Shown here: one piece after another, positions 63,100 through 64,000 of the stretch
Layout of the letters: each line of letters begins with the position of its first letter
How positions within the stretch are numbered: the stretch's first letter is position 1
Source of the DNA: Nereocystis luetkeana
Taxonomy: Eukaryota > Sar > Phaeophyceae > Laminariales > Laminariaceae
Length of the DNA stretch: 64,000 bases
Direction of reading: 5' to 3'
NCBI GenBank assembly: GCA_031213475.1
Contig: JARUPZ010000016.1
Span: 10,556,270-10,620,269, forward strand
Position numbers and translations under genes: made by a program
Notes under the pieces: generated by a model
Seen by the model: only the letters and a program-made list of their open reading frames with translations
What the model was told of the DNA's origin: nothing
Database searches by the model: none

Positions 63100-64000
63100 G
63101 TAAAGGAGGGGATACGAGGGGAGAAAAAACGCGGGGGGGGGAGATGGGGAAAGAGAGAGGGGGGGAAGGGGCGGGGAAGGGGAGGGGAAGGAAAGGGAAT
63201 CGGTACGCATTCGAGATATCATCGACACCCTTTTCGTTACTCGTGTTTTGCGCAATTGTTTTTCAGTGCAGCAGCCACGGTTGCTTGTGGTTTCGTTCGT
63301 CTGATTTTGGGGCCTTTATTTGCGATATCGGCAACCAGGGCTGTTTACGGGGTCGGGTCAAACCTTGCGGGTCAGGTCGGGTTGGGTAATGGTAATGGTG
63401 ACCCGACCCGACCCGACCAGACCCGACCCGACCCATGAGAGCTTCGAAACCTCCTGATCCTACGCGAACCGAGCCGACCCGACTCGACCCGTGAGAGTTC
63501 GAAAATTCCTTCACCCGATCCGCGGGTCAGGTCTTGACCCGCGACGAGCCCTGGTACGTAGTTCCCCCTAACGTAACGGCCGCTGCCGCAGAAAACTGGA
63601 ATGGGATGTTGTGGTCTGGGATGAGATAGGATAGGACAGGATATGTTGAGTGCTGGCTGAGTTTCCCGATGGGGAGGGTTCGAGATAGGACGGTGGCAAA
63701 TGGGAAGGAGGCAAGGAGAACTGGCGGGAAAACAGCGCTTCTTGTTTCTTCGTTTACACTGCCAATACTACTTTTATGAGAACAAGTAGCGGTGCCCTAT
63801 TTTCATGTACATATATAGCCGTACTGTGCAGACCCGTGGGGGAAAAATGTCACTGTTAATGTCATGGGCTCCTGTAACATGCCGTGCTGTGCGCTCTTGG
63901 CAATGGCTGGTGGGAGGTGGCTACAGGATGGTGGGGCGGGGGGCGCTGGAGGAGGGGGGGTCGGAGGCTGAATGCGAAATTATCGAAGTGGTATTGCCAA
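63100..64000. other. Sequence after the last recognised MON2 exon
   Basis: A purine-rich GGGGAA tract (63130-63200), the GACCC repeats, and otherwise nothing recognised. It is either intron 38 or 3' flanking DNA. Confidence 0.5.
63340..63545. repeat. Inverted (GGGTC)n/(GACCC)n repeats
   Basis: GGGTCAGGTCGGGTTGGG is followed by GACCCGACCCGACCC runs, then CGAGCCGACCCGACTCGACC, and GCGGGTCAGGTCTTGACCCG, so the blocks can pair. It lies after the last recognised exon. Confidence 0.85.

Noticed and set aside
8318-63099. Identification as a BIG/GBF-type Arf-GEF
   Set aside because: DCB and HUS are shared, but there is no Sec7 catalytic domain between exons 11 and 15, and the HHTRDT..KQW and N.SLTAIG motifs are specific to MON2.
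1-64000. CRISPR arrays, bacterial operons or integrated virus
   Set aside because: No regularly spaced repeats with unique spacers, no bacterial-type gene clusters and no viral genes. The spliced gene and SINEs show nuclear eukaryotic DNA.

Overview
This is nuclear DNA of an intron-rich, repeat-rich eukaryote. All 38 introns-and-exon joints I could place use GT donors and AG acceptors. The exons are GC-rich and carry Gly/Ser/Pro/Ala low-complexity insertions. Introns are long and full of short transposable elements and simple repeats. This suits an alga with expanded introns, such as a brown alga or another stramenopile, but that placement is inference. Nothing in the window fixes the species. 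Uniform GT-AG splicing argues against a dinoflagellate.

One protein-coding gene dominates: a plus-strand homologue of MON2 (also called Ysl2), a large endosome/trans-Golgi scaffold related to the big Arf-GEFs but lacking their Sec7 catalytic domain. I assembled 38 exons from 8318 to 63099, about 6.8 kb of coding sequence over about 55 kb. Reading-frame phase agrees at every junction, and the order of matched segments follows MON2 from its N-terminal DCB region to its C-terminal region. One frame break lies in exon 22, at a run of 17 C (41017-41033). Removing one base there makes the whole model open (about 2,261 codons). The last residues may lie downstream of exon 38.

Layout. 1-2063: a GATC-rich dispersed repeat, then about 0.9 kb of degenerate GGGTCA repeats ending in TTAGGG repeats, and a second block of CCCTAA repeats in the opposite orientation. 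2064-8317: intergenic DNA with hairpin MITEs, a 23-bp tandem repeat, a piggyBac-like MITE, a tRNA-derived SINE and a possible retrotransposon RNase H remnant. 8318-63099: the MON2 gene. 63100-64000: sequence after the last recognised exon, with inverted GACCC/GGGTC repeats.

The introns hold at least nine families of short elements: (i) a roughly 110-bp hairpin MITE with termini TATTACGGGGGACC (14 copies in the window); (ii) two tRNA-headed SINE families sharing a central domain; (iii) two copies of an 830-bp non-autonomous DNA transposon with TTA target duplications, one nested in a SINE; (iv) a TTAA-flanked piggyBac-like MITE; (v) a second hairpin MITE starting TACCACTCTGTCC; (vi) a decayed LINE reverse transcriptase; (vii) a 500-bp repeat present three times within one intron; (viii) GATC-rich 200-bp repeats; (ix) degenerate short-period repeats that differ from intron to intron. 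No transposase or complete retroelement gene is present, so all the mobile DNA here appears non-autonomous or dead.
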